Notes: generated from the letters alone by a model not told the origin. 64,000 nucleotides of DNA from Sphingomonas sp. PP-CE-1A-559 (GCF_004340965.1 NZ_SLYA01000002.1:1022731-1086730), one strand, 5' to 3'; positions 45,331 to 54,978 are shown, counted from the stretch's first letter. Program-made: numbers and translations.

Positions 45331-45342
45331 GAATACGTATGC
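45331..45342. promoter_or_regulatory. Candidate LacI-family operator upstream of lacI/TonB receptor
   Basis: GAATACGTATGC contains the perfect palindrome ATACGTAT, and outer bases pair at 10 of 12 positions. It lies about 70 bases upstream of the LacI start and 130 bases upstream of the TonB receptor. A near-identical inverted copy is at 43267. Binding by the adjacent LacI protein is inferred. Confidence 0.55.
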
Positions 45343-45390
45343 CCGTCCCTTTTGCAACGCCTCCACCCGAAATATAGCCGTGTTGCGACA

Positions 45391-45415
45391 CCCGACGCGT
45401 CAGCACGACGTCGGG
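45391..45415. promoter_or_regulatory. Leader hairpin before the TonB receptor gene
   Basis: CCCGACG and CGTCGGG form a perfect 7-bp stem with an 11-base loop, 57 bases upstream of the TonB receptor ATG. There is no T-tract after it. It could be a 5'-leader stabiliser or a second protein-binding site. The receptor's own ribosome-binding site (GAAGGGG) is outside the stem. Confidence 0.35.
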
Positions 45416-45472
45416 GATACCAAAACAAGCAATTGAGGATGCGCGGGATTATTCTCGCCTGAAGGGGATTTC

Positions 45473-48439
45473 ATGAGCCAGTCTATTCCGTGCCGCCTGC
45501 GCGTCGCGTCCGGCATTTCCGCGCATGGCCGCCTCGCACTGCACGTCAGCGCGACCGCGCTCGCCGCTGCTCTGATGCTGCCGGGCCAGGCTGCGTTCGC
45601 GCAGGCAGTGCCCGGCACGGCAAATGCCAATCCGACCGCACCAGCACAGATCGACGCGGTCCCGACCGTCGCCGCACCGACGCCACAGCCCGCCGATGCC
45701 GTGCCACCCGCACCGCAGGACCCCGCACCGCAGAATGGGCCTGCTGGCGGTGACGAGATCGTCGTCACCGGTATCCGCGCCGGCCTGGAATCCTCCGCCA
45801 AGATCAAGCGCCAGTCGGTCCTGATCGTCGACTCGATCTCGGCCGAAGACGTCGGCAAGCTGCCCGACGTGTCGATCGCGGACTCGCTCGCTCGCCTGCC
45901 CGGCGTGACCGCGCAGCGTCTCGAAGGTCGCGACCAGCGCCTGTCGATCCGCGGCCTCGGTCCCGATTTCTCGACCACATTGCTCAACGGCCGCGAACAG
46001 GTGACGACCGGCGACAACCGCGGCGTCGAGTTCGACCAATATCCGTCGGAATTCTTCAAGACCGTCAACGTCTACAAGTCGGCCGACGCGTCGCTGATCG
46101 CCGCCGGCGTCGCCGGCACCGTCGACCTGCGCATGCTGCGTCCGCTCGACCAGGCGCACCGCATCATCGCGGTCAGCGCGCGCGCGCAGATGAACGGCAT
46201 CGACAAGCTAAACCCGGATGGCGATCGCTACGGCTATCGCGCGTCGGCGACCTATGTCGACAAGTTCGCCAACGACACGCTCGGCATCGCGATCGGCGTG
46301 TCCGCAACGCAGACGCCGTCGCAGGACGAGCGCTACAACGCGTGGGGCTATAGCGGCGCCGGCACCGCGGCCAGCCCGTTCCTGCTCAACGGCGCCAAGC
46401 CCTATGTCCAGTCGAACGAGTTGAAGCGCTATGGCGGCGTCGCGACGATCGAGTGGCAGCCGTCGGACAGCTTCCATTCGACGTTCGACGCGCTGTATTC
46501 GCATTTCCAGGAAACGCAGATCCTGCGCGGCATCGAATTCCCGCTCGCAGGGCAGCTCGCGAGCGCCGGTACGGCTGGCGGAACGACCGCGACCGGCGTG
46601 ACAATTGCCGATGGCTTCGCGACCGGCGCGACGTTTGGCAACGTCTTCGCGGTGCAGCGCAACGACTATAACCAGCGCAAGGCGGACAATTTCTCGCTCG
46701 GCTGGAACAACGATCTAAAGCTGACCGAGTCGGTTCACCTCAACGTCGACGCGAGCTGGAGCCGTGCGAAGCGCACCGACTTCCTGCTCGAGACCAACAC
46801 CGGCACCGGGTTCGCCAAGAGCGGCGTCGCCGACAGCGTCACTGTCAAGCAGAACGGCAACGGCACCTACACCTTCTCGCCGACGCTCGATTACACCAAC
46901 ACCAACATCTTCAAGCTGACCGATCCGCAGGGCTGGGGCAACAACGGCACGCAGCAGGTCGTCCAGTCGGGCTTCCTCAACCGGCCGAGCTTCAAGGACG
47001 ATCTGAAGTCGCTCCGCGCCAGCCTCAACGGCGAGTTCTCGGACAGCGTCGTCAAGGGCTGGGAAGCCGGCGGCAACTACAGCCAGCGCAAGAAGACCAG
47101 CGCGTACACGTCCTATTTCCTCTGCCCGACCGGTGGCGGCACCAACTGCACCGTCGCGAGCGGTTCGCCGTTGAGCGGCAACGTTCCGAGCGAAGCATTG
47201 CTCGGCAAGAACGTGGCGCTCGATTATCTCGGCATCCCGCAGATGCTGACGCTCGATCCGCTGTATCTCTACAATAATTCGCTGAACTCGGCGTTCGATG
47301 GCCGTCCCTCCGCGCTGGTGCGCGACAATGTCGTGCTCGAGAAGGTGTGGACCGGCTATGCCAAGGTCACGATCGACGGCCTGGTCGGCGACAAGCCGCT
47401 CAAGGGCTCGATCGGCGCGCAGGTGGTGCATTCGGACCAGAGCTCGACCGGCCAGATCGCCAGCGTCGTCGGCGGCGCGGTGACGATCGCACCGGTGAAG
47501 CAGTCGCTGAAATACACCAACTTCCTGCCCTCGGCGACGATGTCGGTCGAACTGATCCCGCTGGGCTTCGTCAAGGTCGGCGCCTCGCAGACGATGGTCC
47601 GTCCGCGTCTCGACCAGGAGCGCGTCACGCAGGACGTCGCGATCAACCTGACCAACATCGGCCAGACGCCAGCCGGCCTGTTCCCGGTGTTCACGTCGAC
47701 CGGTGGCAACGTCAATCTGAAGCCGTATCAGTCGACCAACATCGATCTGTCGTTCGAGAAGTATTTCAACGGCGGCGGCTATGTCGCGCTGTCGGGCTAT
47801 TTCAAGCACCTGACCGATTTCGTCGATCCGAACAACTCGCTGCCGTACGACTTCTCGGCGTTGCTGCCGGCGCTGACCGCGGCGCAGCAGGCGCAGGTGA
47901 TCGCGGCGGGCCAGACGATCGGCAACGTCTCGTCGCCCGCCAACACCGGTCGCGGCGAAGTGCTGGGCGTTGAAGGTACGGTGTCGCTGCCGTTCAAGGC
48001 GATCACGTCGGCGCTCGACGGCTTCGGCATCTTCGCGAGCGGCAACTACACGCAGTCGACGATCAAGTATGGCAGCAACCCGACCGAGGCGATCACCCTG
48101 CCCGGCCTGTCCAAGTGGACCGGCAGCGGCACGATCTACTTCGAGAAATGGGGCTTCCAAGCGCGCGCGAACTATCGCTACCGCTCCAGCTTCCTCGCCG
48201 AAGTCGCGGGCCTGTCCGCCAACCCGACCTATCGCACCGCGCGATCGGAGGGGATCCTGGATGCGCAGATCGGCTATGAGTTCCAGAGCGGTCCGCTCGC
48301 GAACTTCGCGATCCTGGCGCAGGCGAAGAACCTGACCGACCGTCCGTTCGTGACCTACCAGAACGACGATCCGCGCCAGGTGATCGACTACCAGCGCTAT
48401 GGCCGCGACTACTATGTCGGCATCACCTACAAGTTCTGA
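45473..48439 (+). CDS. TonB-dependent outer-membrane receptor (alpha-glucan uptake)
   Basis: Outer-membrane beta-barrel of 988 residues that imports oligosaccharides using TonB energy. Signal peptide 1-44 (cleavage near AFAQA), an Ala/Pro-rich linker to about 90, then the EIVVTG segment (95-100) and a plug domain with IADSLARLPGVTAQRL, SIRGLGPDFSTTLLNGRE and GVAGTVDLR. The barrel ends in a C-terminal Phe (YYVGITYKF). It has the pattern of the Xanthomonas/Caulobacter TonB receptor group (TIGR01782-like), which includes the maltose receptor MalA of Caulobacter. First gene of a six-gene operon. Maltodextrin as substrate is inferred from the glycosidases. Confidence 0.88.
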   Translation: MSQSIPCRLRVASGISAHGRLALHVSATALAAALMLPGQAAFAQAVPGTANANPTAPAQIDAVPTVAAPTPQPADAVPPAPQDPAPQNGPAGGDEIVVTGIRAGLESSAKIKRQSVLIVDSISAEDVGKLPDVSIADSLARLPGVTAQRLEGRDQRLSIRGLGPDFSTTLLNGREQVTTGDNRGVEFDQYPSEFFKTVNVYKSADASLIAAGVAGTVDLRMLRPLDQAHRIIAVSARAQMNGIDKLNPDGDRYGYRASATYVDKFANDTLGIAIGVSATQTPSQDERYNAWGYSGAGTAASPFLLNGAKPYVQSNELKRYGGVATIEWQPSDSFHSTFDALYSHFQETQILRGIEFPLAGQLASAGTAGGTTATGVTIADGFATGATFGNVFAVQRNDYNQRKADNFSLGWNNDLKLTESVHLNVDASWSRAKRTDFLLETNTGTGFAKSGVADSVTVKQNGNGTYTFSPTLDYTNTNIFKLTDPQGWGNNGTQQVVQSGFLNRPSFKDDLKSLRASLNGEFSDSVVKGWEAGGNYSQRKKTSAYTSYFLCPTGGGTNCTVASGSPLSGNVPSEALLGKNVALDYLGIPQMLTLDPLYLYNNSLNSAFDGRPSALVRDNVVLEKVWTGYAKVTIDGLVGDKPLKGSIGAQVVHSDQSSTGQIASVVGGAVTIAPVKQSLKYTNFLPSATMSVELIPLGFVKVGASQTMVRPRLDQERVTQDVAINLTNIGQTPAGLFPVFTSTGGNVNLKPYQSTNIDLSFEKYFNGGGYVALSGYFKHLTDFVDPNNSLPYDFSALLPALTAAQQAQVIAAGQTIGNVSSPANTGRGEVLGVEGTVSLPFKAITSALDGFGIFASGNYTQSTIKYGSNPTEAITLPGLSKWTGSGTIYFEKWGFQARANYRYRSSFLAEVAGLSANPTYRTARSEGILDAQIGYEFQSGPLANFAILAQAKNLTDRPFVTYQNDDPRQVIDYQRYGRDYYVGITYKF

Positions 48440-48522
48440 TGTCGATGGCGGGGCGGTTGACGCCGCCCCGCATTTGCCCCGCAGTGGCGGCACCTGACGG
48501 TTTCGAAGCGGGGACGCGGACG

Positions 48523-50037
48523 ATGGCCAATCACCCTTTGCGTATCGTGATCGCCGGTGGCGGCACCGCCGGCTGGATGGCGGCGGCGACGTTCGCGCGG
48601 TTCCTGGAGACGGGATACGAGATCGACCTGATCGAGTCCGATGCGATCGGCACGGTCGGCGTCGGCGAAGCGACGATCCCGCAGATCCATCTGTTCAACG
48701 ATGCGCTCGGGCTCGACGAGGACGCGTTTCTCCGCGCGACCGGCGGCACCTTCAAGCTCGGGATCGAGTTCGTCGACTGGTTCAAGCCGGGCCATCGCTA
48801 CATGCATGCGTTCGGCGATGTCGGTCGCGATGTTGGCCTGTTGCCGTTCCACCAATACTGGCTGCGCGCGCGGTCGCTAGGACTCGCCGGCGATCTTGGT
48901 GCCTATTCGCTCAACACGCACGCGGCGCTCGCCGAGCGGATGCAGCGCGGCCCTGCCCGTACCGCCCGCACGCTGCCGTCGATGCCGTACGCCTATCATT
49001 TCGACGCGGGGCTCTATGCGCGCTACCTGCGGCGCTATTCCGAGACACGCGGCGTCAACCGGATCGAGGGCAAGATCGTCCGCGTCACCCGCGACGGCGA
49101 GAGCGGCGACGTCTCCGGCCTCGTGCTGGAGAACGGCACCAGCGTCGCCGCCGACCTGTATATCGACTGCACCGGCTTTCGCGGGCTGCTGATCGAGGAG
49201 GCGCTCGGCACCGGGTACGAGGACTGGACCCACTGGCTGCCGTGCGATCGCGCCATTGCGGTGCCGTCTGCGCGGAGCGAAAAGTTCACGCCGTTCACGC
49301 GCTCGGCCGCGCATGCAGCCGGCTGGCAGTGGCGGATCCCGTTGCAGCACCGGACGGGCAACGGCGTCGTCTTCTCCAGCGCACACATGAGCGAGGACGA
49401 GGCGACCACGACCTTGCTCGCCGGGCTCGACACGCCGGCAATGGCCGATCCGCGGACGATCGCGTTCCGCACGGGTCGCCGCAAGCGGATGTGGAACCGC
49501 AACGTCGTCGCGCTCGGGCTCGCCGCCGGGTTCATGGAGCCGCTCGAATCGACCAGCATCCACCTGATCCAGTCGGCGATCTCGCGGTTGCTGAAGCTGC
49601 TGCCGGGCCGCGTGATTGCGGAGGCCGATCGCACCGAGTTCAACCGCCAGAGCGACTTCGAATACGAGCGCATCCGCGACTTCATCGTCCTCCACTACAA
49701 GACGACGGCGCGCGACGACACACCGTTCTGGCGGCAGTGCCGCGACATGGCCATTCCCGACACGCTCGCCGCGAAGATCGACCTGTGGCGCGGCAACGGG
49801 CACATCGTCCGCGAGCATGAGGAGCTGTTCACCGAAGTCGGCTGGCTTCAGGTGCTGGCGGGACAAGGCATCACGCCGGCGGGCCACCACCCGCTGGCCG
49901 ACGCGATATCGACGAGCGACCTGGGGGAATTCATGGACACGATCGACAAGCTCAACGCGCGCGAGGCGGGCCAGATGCAGGATCACGCGGCGTTCGTCGC
50001 CCAGCATTGCGCGGCATCCGTAAGTCTCGGCGCATGA
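48523..50037 (+). CDS. Flavin-dependent tryptophan-halogenase-like protein 1
   Basis: FAD-dependent halogenase homologue of 504 residues. FAD-binding GGGTAG (12-17), VGVGEATIP, the catalytic Lys in GGTFKLGIEF (K78), the halogenase signature W-x-W-x-I-P as WQWRIP (268-273), and the Glu-bearing GFMEPLESTSIH segment are all present, so the active site seems intact. The ATG at 48523 gives the standard start; a frame open from 48439 overlaps the receptor stop (TGATG). Related proteins beside TonB receptors in Brevundimonas and Xanthomonas brominate or chlorinate indoles in vitro. The native substrate is unknown. Its stop overlaps the amylase ATG. Confidence 0.85.
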   Translation: MANHPLRIVIAGGGTAGWMAAATFARFLETGYEIDLIESDAIGTVGVGEATIPQIHLFNDALGLDEDAFLRATGGTFKLGIEFVDWFKPGHRYMHAFGDVGRDVGLLPFHQYWLRARSLGLAGDLGAYSLNTHAALAERMQRGPARTARTLPSMPYAYHFDAGLYARYLRRYSETRGVNRIEGKIVRVTRDGESGDVSGLVLENGTSVAADLYIDCTGFRGLLIEEALGTGYEDWTHWLPCDRAIAVPSARSEKFTPFTRSAAHAAGWQWRIPLQHRTGNGVVFSSAHMSEDEATTTLLAGLDTPAMADPRTIAFRTGRRKRMWNRNVVALGLAAGFMEPLESTSIHLIQSAISRLLKLLPGRVIAEADRTEFNRQSDFEYERIRDFIVLHYKTTARDDTPFWRQCRDMAIPDTLAAKIDLWRGNGHIVREHEELFTEVGWLQVLAGQGITPAGHHPLADAISTSDLGEFMDTIDKLNAREAGQMQDHAAFVAQHCAASVSLGA

Positions 50038-51836
50038 GCATTGCCGCCGCCATCCTGCTCGCGCTGTCCGGCGCGGCCGCCGTGCCGCCCGCCGACTACC
50101 GCGCGCGCGCGCCGCAGGACGAGGTCATCTATTTCGTCCTGCCCGACCGGTTCGAGAATGCCGACCCGAGCAACGATCGCGGTGGGATCGCCGGCGATCG
50201 GCTGAAGACCGGCTATGATCCGACGGCGAAGGGCTTCTATCACGGCGGCGACCTGAAGGGCCTGACCAAGCGGCTCGACTATATCCAGCATCTCGGCGCG
50301 ACCGCGATCTGGCTCGGGCCGATTTTCAAGAACAAGGCGGTGCAGGGGTCGCCGGGCCACGAGTCCGCGGGCTATCACGGATACTGGATCACCGACTTCA
50401 CGCAGGTCGACCCGCATCTCGGCACCAACGCCGACATGACCGCCTTCGTCGACGCCGCCCACAAGCGCGGGATGAAGGTGTATATGGACATCATCATCAA
50501 CCACACCGCGGACGTGATCCAGTACCGCGAATGCGCGGTCGGCATGCCCTGCCCGTACCGCGACCGCGCGACCTATCCGTACCAGCGCAAGGGCGGCGTC
50601 GGTGGCAAGGCGATCAATCCCGGGTTCGTCGGTGACGGCGTCCAGACCGCGGCGAACTTCGCCAGGCTGACCGACACGACCTACGCCTACACGCCGTACG
50701 TGCCCGCCGCGGAACGCACCGTGAAGGTGCCGGCGTGGCTCAACGACCCGATCTATTACCATAATCGCGGCGACACGACTTTCATGAACGAGAGCTCGAC
50801 GATGGGCGATTTCTCGGGCCTCGACGACATCATGACGGAGAACCCGCGCGTCGTGAGCGGGATGATGGACATCTTCGGATCGTGGATCGACCGGTTCAAG
50901 GTCGACGGCTTCCGCATCGATACCGCGCGCCACGTGAACCCCGAATTCTGGGCGCAGTTCGTGCCGGCGATGCTGACGCGAGCGCAGGCGAACGGCATCC
51001 CCAACTTCCACATCTTCGGCGAAGTCTCCGATCACGAGGTCCGCCCCGCGGTGCTCGCGCAGCATACGATCGTCGACAAGCTGCCCGCGGTGCTCGATTT
51101 CGCGTTCCGCCAGGCGGTGGTCGAGACGGTCGCGGGCACGCGTGGCACCGATGCCTTCGAGGCGCTGTTCGACGGCGACGTGCTGTATGCGAAGGGCGTC
51201 GACACCGCGGCGATCCTGCCGACCTTTACCGGCAACCACGACGACGGCCGGTTCGCGACGTTCGTGCGGAAAGCCTTCCCGCAGGCATCCGACGAGGAAG
51301 TGCTCAAGCGCGTGCTGCTGTCGAACGCGATGCTGCTGACGTTGCGCGGCGTGCCGACGATCTATTCGGGCGACGAACAGGGCTTCGTCGGCGACGGCAA
51401 CGACCAGGACGCACGCGAGGACATGTTCGCGTCGAAGGTCGCGATTTATAACGACAATCGCCTGCTCGGCACGACCAAGACGACCGCGACCGAAAGCTTT
51501 GGCGAGACCAATCCGCTGTTCCGCGAGATCGCCGAGCTGGCGAAGATGCGCGTCACGCATCCAGCGCTGACCCGTGGCCGTACGGTCATCCGTAGCCGTA
51601 GCGAGACACCGGGTCTGCTTGCGGTTTCACGCTTCGATCCGACGACGGGTGCGGAAACCCTGCTCGCGTTCAACACCTCGGCCAAGTCGCTGACGCAGGC
51701 GGTGCAGGTCGAGACCGGCTCCACCCGCTTCACTACGCTCGCCGGCACATGCGCGCCCCGCGCTGCCGCCCCCGGCAGTGTCACACTAACCCTGCCCGCG
51801 TTCGGCTATGCCGTCTGCGCCGCGGAGACTCGTTGA
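50034..51836 (+). CDS. Secreted GH13 alpha-amylase family enzyme
   Basis: Glycoside hydrolase family 13 enzyme of 600 residues acting on alpha-1,4-glucans. A short signal peptide (MSIAAAILLALSGAAA) exports it to the periplasm or surface. Catalytic residues are visible: nucleophile D296 in GFRIDTARH, acid/base E330 in IFGEVSD and stabiliser D403 in GNHDDGR; region I is DIIINHTADV. The N-terminal YFVLPDRFENADP opening is like neopullulanase/cyclomaltodextrinase-type secreted amylases. The ATG overlaps the halogenase stop (ATGA); its stop overlaps the next ATG (TGATG). Releases maltooligosaccharides for uptake or further cleavage. Confidence 0.88.
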   Translation: MSIAAAILLALSGAAAVPPADYRARAPQDEVIYFVLPDRFENADPSNDRGGIAGDRLKTGYDPTAKGFYHGGDLKGLTKRLDYIQHLGATAIWLGPIFKNKAVQGSPGHESAGYHGYWITDFTQVDPHLGTNADMTAFVDAAHKRGMKVYMDIIINHTADVIQYRECAVGMPCPYRDRATYPYQRKGGVGGKAINPGFVGDGVQTAANFARLTDTTYAYTPYVPAAERTVKVPAWLNDPIYYHNRGDTTFMNESSTMGDFSGLDDIMTENPRVVSGMMDIFGSWIDRFKVDGFRIDTARHVNPEFWAQFVPAMLTRAQANGIPNFHIFGEVSDHEVRPAVLAQHTIVDKLPAVLDFAFRQAVVETVAGTRGTDAFEALFDGDVLYAKGVDTAAILPTFTGNHDDGRFATFVRKAFPQASDEEVLKRVLLSNAMLLTLRGVPTIYSGDEQGFVGDGNDQDAREDMFASKVAIYNDNRLLGTTKTTATESFGETNPLFREIAELAKMRVTHPALTRGRTVIRSRSETPGLLAVSRFDPTTGAETLLAFNTSAKSLTQAVQVETGSTRFTTLAGTCAPRAAAPGSVTLTLPAFGYAVCAAETR

Positions 51837-53449
51837 TGCCTGCACGATTGCCTGAGTCCGTCACCGACCACCCTTGGTGGAAGGGCGCGACGATCTACCA
51901 GATCTATCCGCGCAGTTTCGCGGACTCGAACGACGACGGGATCGGAGACCTGCCGGGTATCACCGCGCATCTCGATTACGTCGCCAGTCTCGGCGTCGAC
52001 GCGGTATGGCTGTCGCCGTTCTTCACCTCGCCGATGAAGGATTTCGGCTATGATGTGTCGGATTACCGCGATGTCGATCCGATCTTCGGCACGCTCGCCG
52101 ATTTCGACGCGCTGATCGCGCGCGCGCATGCGCTTGGGCTGAAGATCATCATCGATCAGGTCTATTCGCACACTTCGGAGGAGCATGACTGGTTCCGCCA
52201 GAGTCGCGCGTCGCGCAGCGGCGACAAGGCGGACTGGTATGTCTGGGCGGATGCGAAGCCCGACGGCACGCCGCCATCGAACTGGCAGTCGGTGTTCGGC
52301 GGCCCCGCCTGGACCTGGGATGCCAGGCGCGGGCAATATTACATGCACAATTTCCTGAAGGACCAGCCGCAGCTCAACGGACACAACCCCGCGGTGCAGG
52401 GCGAGCTGATCGCGACCGCGCGGTTCTGGCTCGATCGCGGCGTCGACGGCTTCCGCCTCGATGCGATCAACTTCGCGATGCACGACCCGGCGCTGACCGA
52501 CAATCCGCCCGCGCCGGCGACCAATCGTGCGCGCACGCGGTCGTTCGATTTCCAGCAGAAGCTGCACAACCAGAGCCATCCGGACATCGTCGGGTTCATC
52601 GAGCGGATCCGCGCGCTGCTCGACGAATATGGCGCCGGGTTCACCGTGGCGGAAGTCGGCGGCGACGACAGCGACCGCGAGATGAAGCTGTTCACCGGCG
52701 GCAATGGCCGGCTCAACAGCGCGTACGGGTTCGACTTCCTGTACGCGGACCGGCTGACGCCCGAGCTGATCGTCGATGCGGTCGGCAACTGGCCCGATAC
52801 GCCGGGTCTGGGCTGGCCGAGCTGGGCGTTCGAGAACCACGACGCGCCGCGCGCAGTGTCGCGATGGACCACGCCCGACCAGCGCGAGGCGTTCGCGCGG
52901 ATGAAGATCCTGCTGCTCGTCGCGCTGCGCGGCAACATCTTCCTGTACCAAGGCGAGGAGCTCGGCCTGACGCAGGTCGACATCGCGTTCGACGACCTGC
53001 TCGACCCGGAAGCGATCGCGAACTGGCCGCTCACCTTGTCCCGAGACGGCGCGCGTACCCCGATGCCGTGGATCGGCGCGGCGCCCGATCTCGGGTTCGG
53101 CAGCACCGAGCCCTGGCTGCCGTTCGGCGAGGATCACCGCGCGATCGCGATCGATGCGCAGGAAGCGGACGCGACGTCGCTGCTGCACTGGACACGGGCG
53201 CTTATCGCCGCGCGAAAGGCGCATCCAGCGCTGCGGCTTGGGAGCCTGCGGATCGTCCACAGCGACGATGCGGTGATCGCGTTCGAACGTGAGTCCGACG
53301 ACGAGACGCTGCTCTGCGTGTTCAATCTCGGCGACGAAGCGCGTGATTGGCCGACCGGCATTGCCACCGATGGCGACATGCTGTTCGCAACCGATCGCGC
53401 CGACACGACGACGCTGCCGCCGCTGTCCGGGCTGGTGCTGCAGCGGTGA
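51836..53449 (+). CDS. GH13 alpha-glucosidase (oligo-1,4/1,6-glucosidase type)
   Basis: Alpha-glucosidase of 537 residues without signal peptide, so cytoplasmic. Opening WWKGATIYQIYPRSFADSNDDGIGDLPGI is diagnostic for the GH13 alpha-glucosidase group. Catalytic D209 (GFRLDAIN), E273 (VAEVGG) and D336 (FENHDAPR) are in place, with IIDQVYSHTSEEH as region I. It would split maltose and short maltodextrins brought in by the MFS carrier. Sucrose or trehalulose activity cannot be excluded. The ATG overlaps the amylase stop and its stop overlaps the GTG of halogenase 2. Confidence 0.9.
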   Translation: MPARLPESVTDHPWWKGATIYQIYPRSFADSNDDGIGDLPGITAHLDYVASLGVDAVWLSPFFTSPMKDFGYDVSDYRDVDPIFGTLADFDALIARAHALGLKIIIDQVYSHTSEEHDWFRQSRASRSGDKADWYVWADAKPDGTPPSNWQSVFGGPAWTWDARRGQYYMHNFLKDQPQLNGHNPAVQGELIATARFWLDRGVDGFRLDAINFAMHDPALTDNPPAPATNRARTRSFDFQQKLHNQSHPDIVGFIERIRALLDEYGAGFTVAEVGGDDSDREMKLFTGGNGRLNSAYGFDFLYADRLTPELIVDAVGNWPDTPGLGWPSWAFENHDAPRAVSRWTTPDQREAFARMKILLLVALRGNIFLYQGEELGLTQVDIAFDDLLDPEAIANWPLTLSRDGARTPMPWIGAAPDLGFGSTEPWLPFGEDHRAIAIDAQEADATSLLHWTRALIAARKAHPALRLGSLRIVHSDDAVIAFERESDDETLLCVFNLGDEARDWPTGIATDGDMLFATDRADTTTLPPLSGLVLQR

Positions 53450-54978
53450 TCGACGGACTCGGCCAGCACATCGTCATCCTCGGCGGCGGCACCGCCGGGT
53501 GGATGACCGCATGCCTGATCGCGCATCGCTGGCTGGATCGCGGGGTGCGCGTGACGTCGGTCGAAAGCCCGGAGATCGGCATCGTCGGCGTCGGCGAAGG
53601 ATCGACGCCGCAGTTGAAGCACTTCTTCGACACGCTCGACATCGAAGAGGCGGAGTGGATGTCGGCGTGCGATGCGACCTACAAGCTCGGGATCGGCTTC
53701 GATGGCTGGTCCGACCGCGAGGGGCATGAGCGCTATTTCCACCCCTTCCCCACCGCGCTCGACGGCCATACCGCACCGCAATTCTTCTACAACTCGCGGG
53801 CACGCCGCACCGGGCGTAATGTCGACGCGCATCCCGACCAGTTCCTGCTCCCCGCCCGCCTGGCCGCCGCACACCGCGCGCCGCAGCCCGCCGCGAACTT
53901 CCCGTTCGAGGTCAGCTACGGCTATCACTTCGACGCGTATAAGGTCGGCGCGTTCCTCGCCGCGCACGCGACCGAGACGCTGGGCGTCGTCCATCTCCAG
54001 CGCCGGATCGCCAGCGTCGAGCGTGCCTTGACCGGCGAAATCACCGCACTGATCGATACCGACGGCGGACGCATCGCCGGCGACTTCTTCATCGACGCGA
54101 GCGGATTTCGCAGCACGATCTTCGGTGCGCTGGACGTGCCGTTCGTCAGCTACGCCGACGCACTGTTCAACGACCGCGCGGTAGTGATGCCGACGGCGCA
54201 TAATACCGGCGCACCGATCCCCAGTCAGACGCGCGCTACTGCGCTGTCGGCAGGCTGGGCGTGGCACATCCCGCTGACCAGCCGAAACGGCAACGGCTAT
54301 GTCTATTCCAGCCGCCACCTGACCGAAGCACAGGCCGAGGCTGAACTGCGCGCGCATATCGGCGCCGAGGCCGGCGGAGCGCGCCATCTCAAGATGCGCG
54401 TCGGCCGGGTTCGCGACAGCTGGTCGCACAACGCACTCGCGGTCGGGCTGGCACAAGGCTTCCTCGAGCCGCTCGAAGCGACCGCACTGCATCTCGTCAT
54501 TGCCACCGTTGAAGCGTTCCTCGACATGGTCGATCACGGCGGCGCGACCGACGCCGTCCGCACCGCGTTCAACACGCGCATCGCAGCGCGCTACGACGGC
54601 GTCCGCGACTACATCGTCGCGCATTATCGGCTGAACCAGCGCCACGACGACCCGACCGGCTATTGGGCGGAAGCGCGGGGCGTGGACGTCCTGTCCGATG
54701 ACCTTAAGATGCTGATGTCCACCTGGTTCACCGGCGCCGACATTGTCGCCGCGATCGATCGCGCCGGGCTCGGCCGCTATTACTCGGCGACCAGCTGGCA
54801 CTGCCTGTTCGCGGGCTACGGCACTTTTCCCGATGCCGCGCGGCTGATCTCGCCCGGCGCCGACATCGATCCCATCGACCTGCCGAAGATCGACGATTTC
54901 CTGACCCGTTGCGCATCGAATTTCCGGTCGCACGCCTCTCGCCTCCGCGCCGCCGCGGACCACAAGGATCACGTATGA
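53446..54978 (+). CDS. Flavin-dependent tryptophan-halogenase-like protein 2
   Basis: Second halogenase homologue in the operon, 510 residues. GGGTAG (13-18), VGVGEGSTP, catalytic Lys in TYKLGIGF (K80), the W-x-W-x-I-P motif WAWHIP (271-276) and the Glu in GFLEPLEATALH are intact. It differs enough from halogenase 1 (at 48523) to be an old paralogue with its own substrate. The GTG at 53446 overlaps the glucosidase stop (GTGA), and its stop overlaps the GH31 ATG, which places it in the middle of the glycosidase operon. A flavin reductase supplying FADH2 is not encoded nearby. Function in glucan metabolism is unexplained. Confidence 0.85.
   Translation: MIDGLGQHIVILGGGTAGWMTACLIAHRWLDRGVRVTSVESPEIGIVGVGEGSTPQLKHFFDTLDIEEAEWMSACDATYKLGIGFDGWSDREGHERYFHPFPTALDGHTAPQFFYNSRARRTGRNVDAHPDQFLLPARLAAAHRAPQPAANFPFEVSYGYHFDAYKVGAFLAAHATETLGVVHLQRRIASVERALTGEITALIDTDGGRIAGDFFIDASGFRSTIFGALDVPFVSYADALFNDRAVVMPTAHNTGAPIPSQTRATALSAGWAWHIPLTSRNGNGYVYSSRHLTEAQAEAELRAHIGAEAGGARHLKMRVGRVRDSWSHNALAVGLAQGFLEPLEATALHLVIATVEAFLDMVDHGGATDAVRTAFNTRIAARYDGVRDYIVAHYRLNQRHDDPTGYWAEARGVDVLSDDLKMLMSTWFTGADIVAAIDRAGLGRYYSATSWHCLFAGYGTFPDAARLISPGADIDPIDLPKIDDFLTRCASNFRSHASRLRAAADHKDHV

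Noticed and set aside
46715..48493. Long open frame on the minus strand (592 codons) opposite the TonB receptor
   Set aside because: Antisense frames of this length arise from GC-rich third positions; no domain, and the plus-strand receptor is unmistakable.
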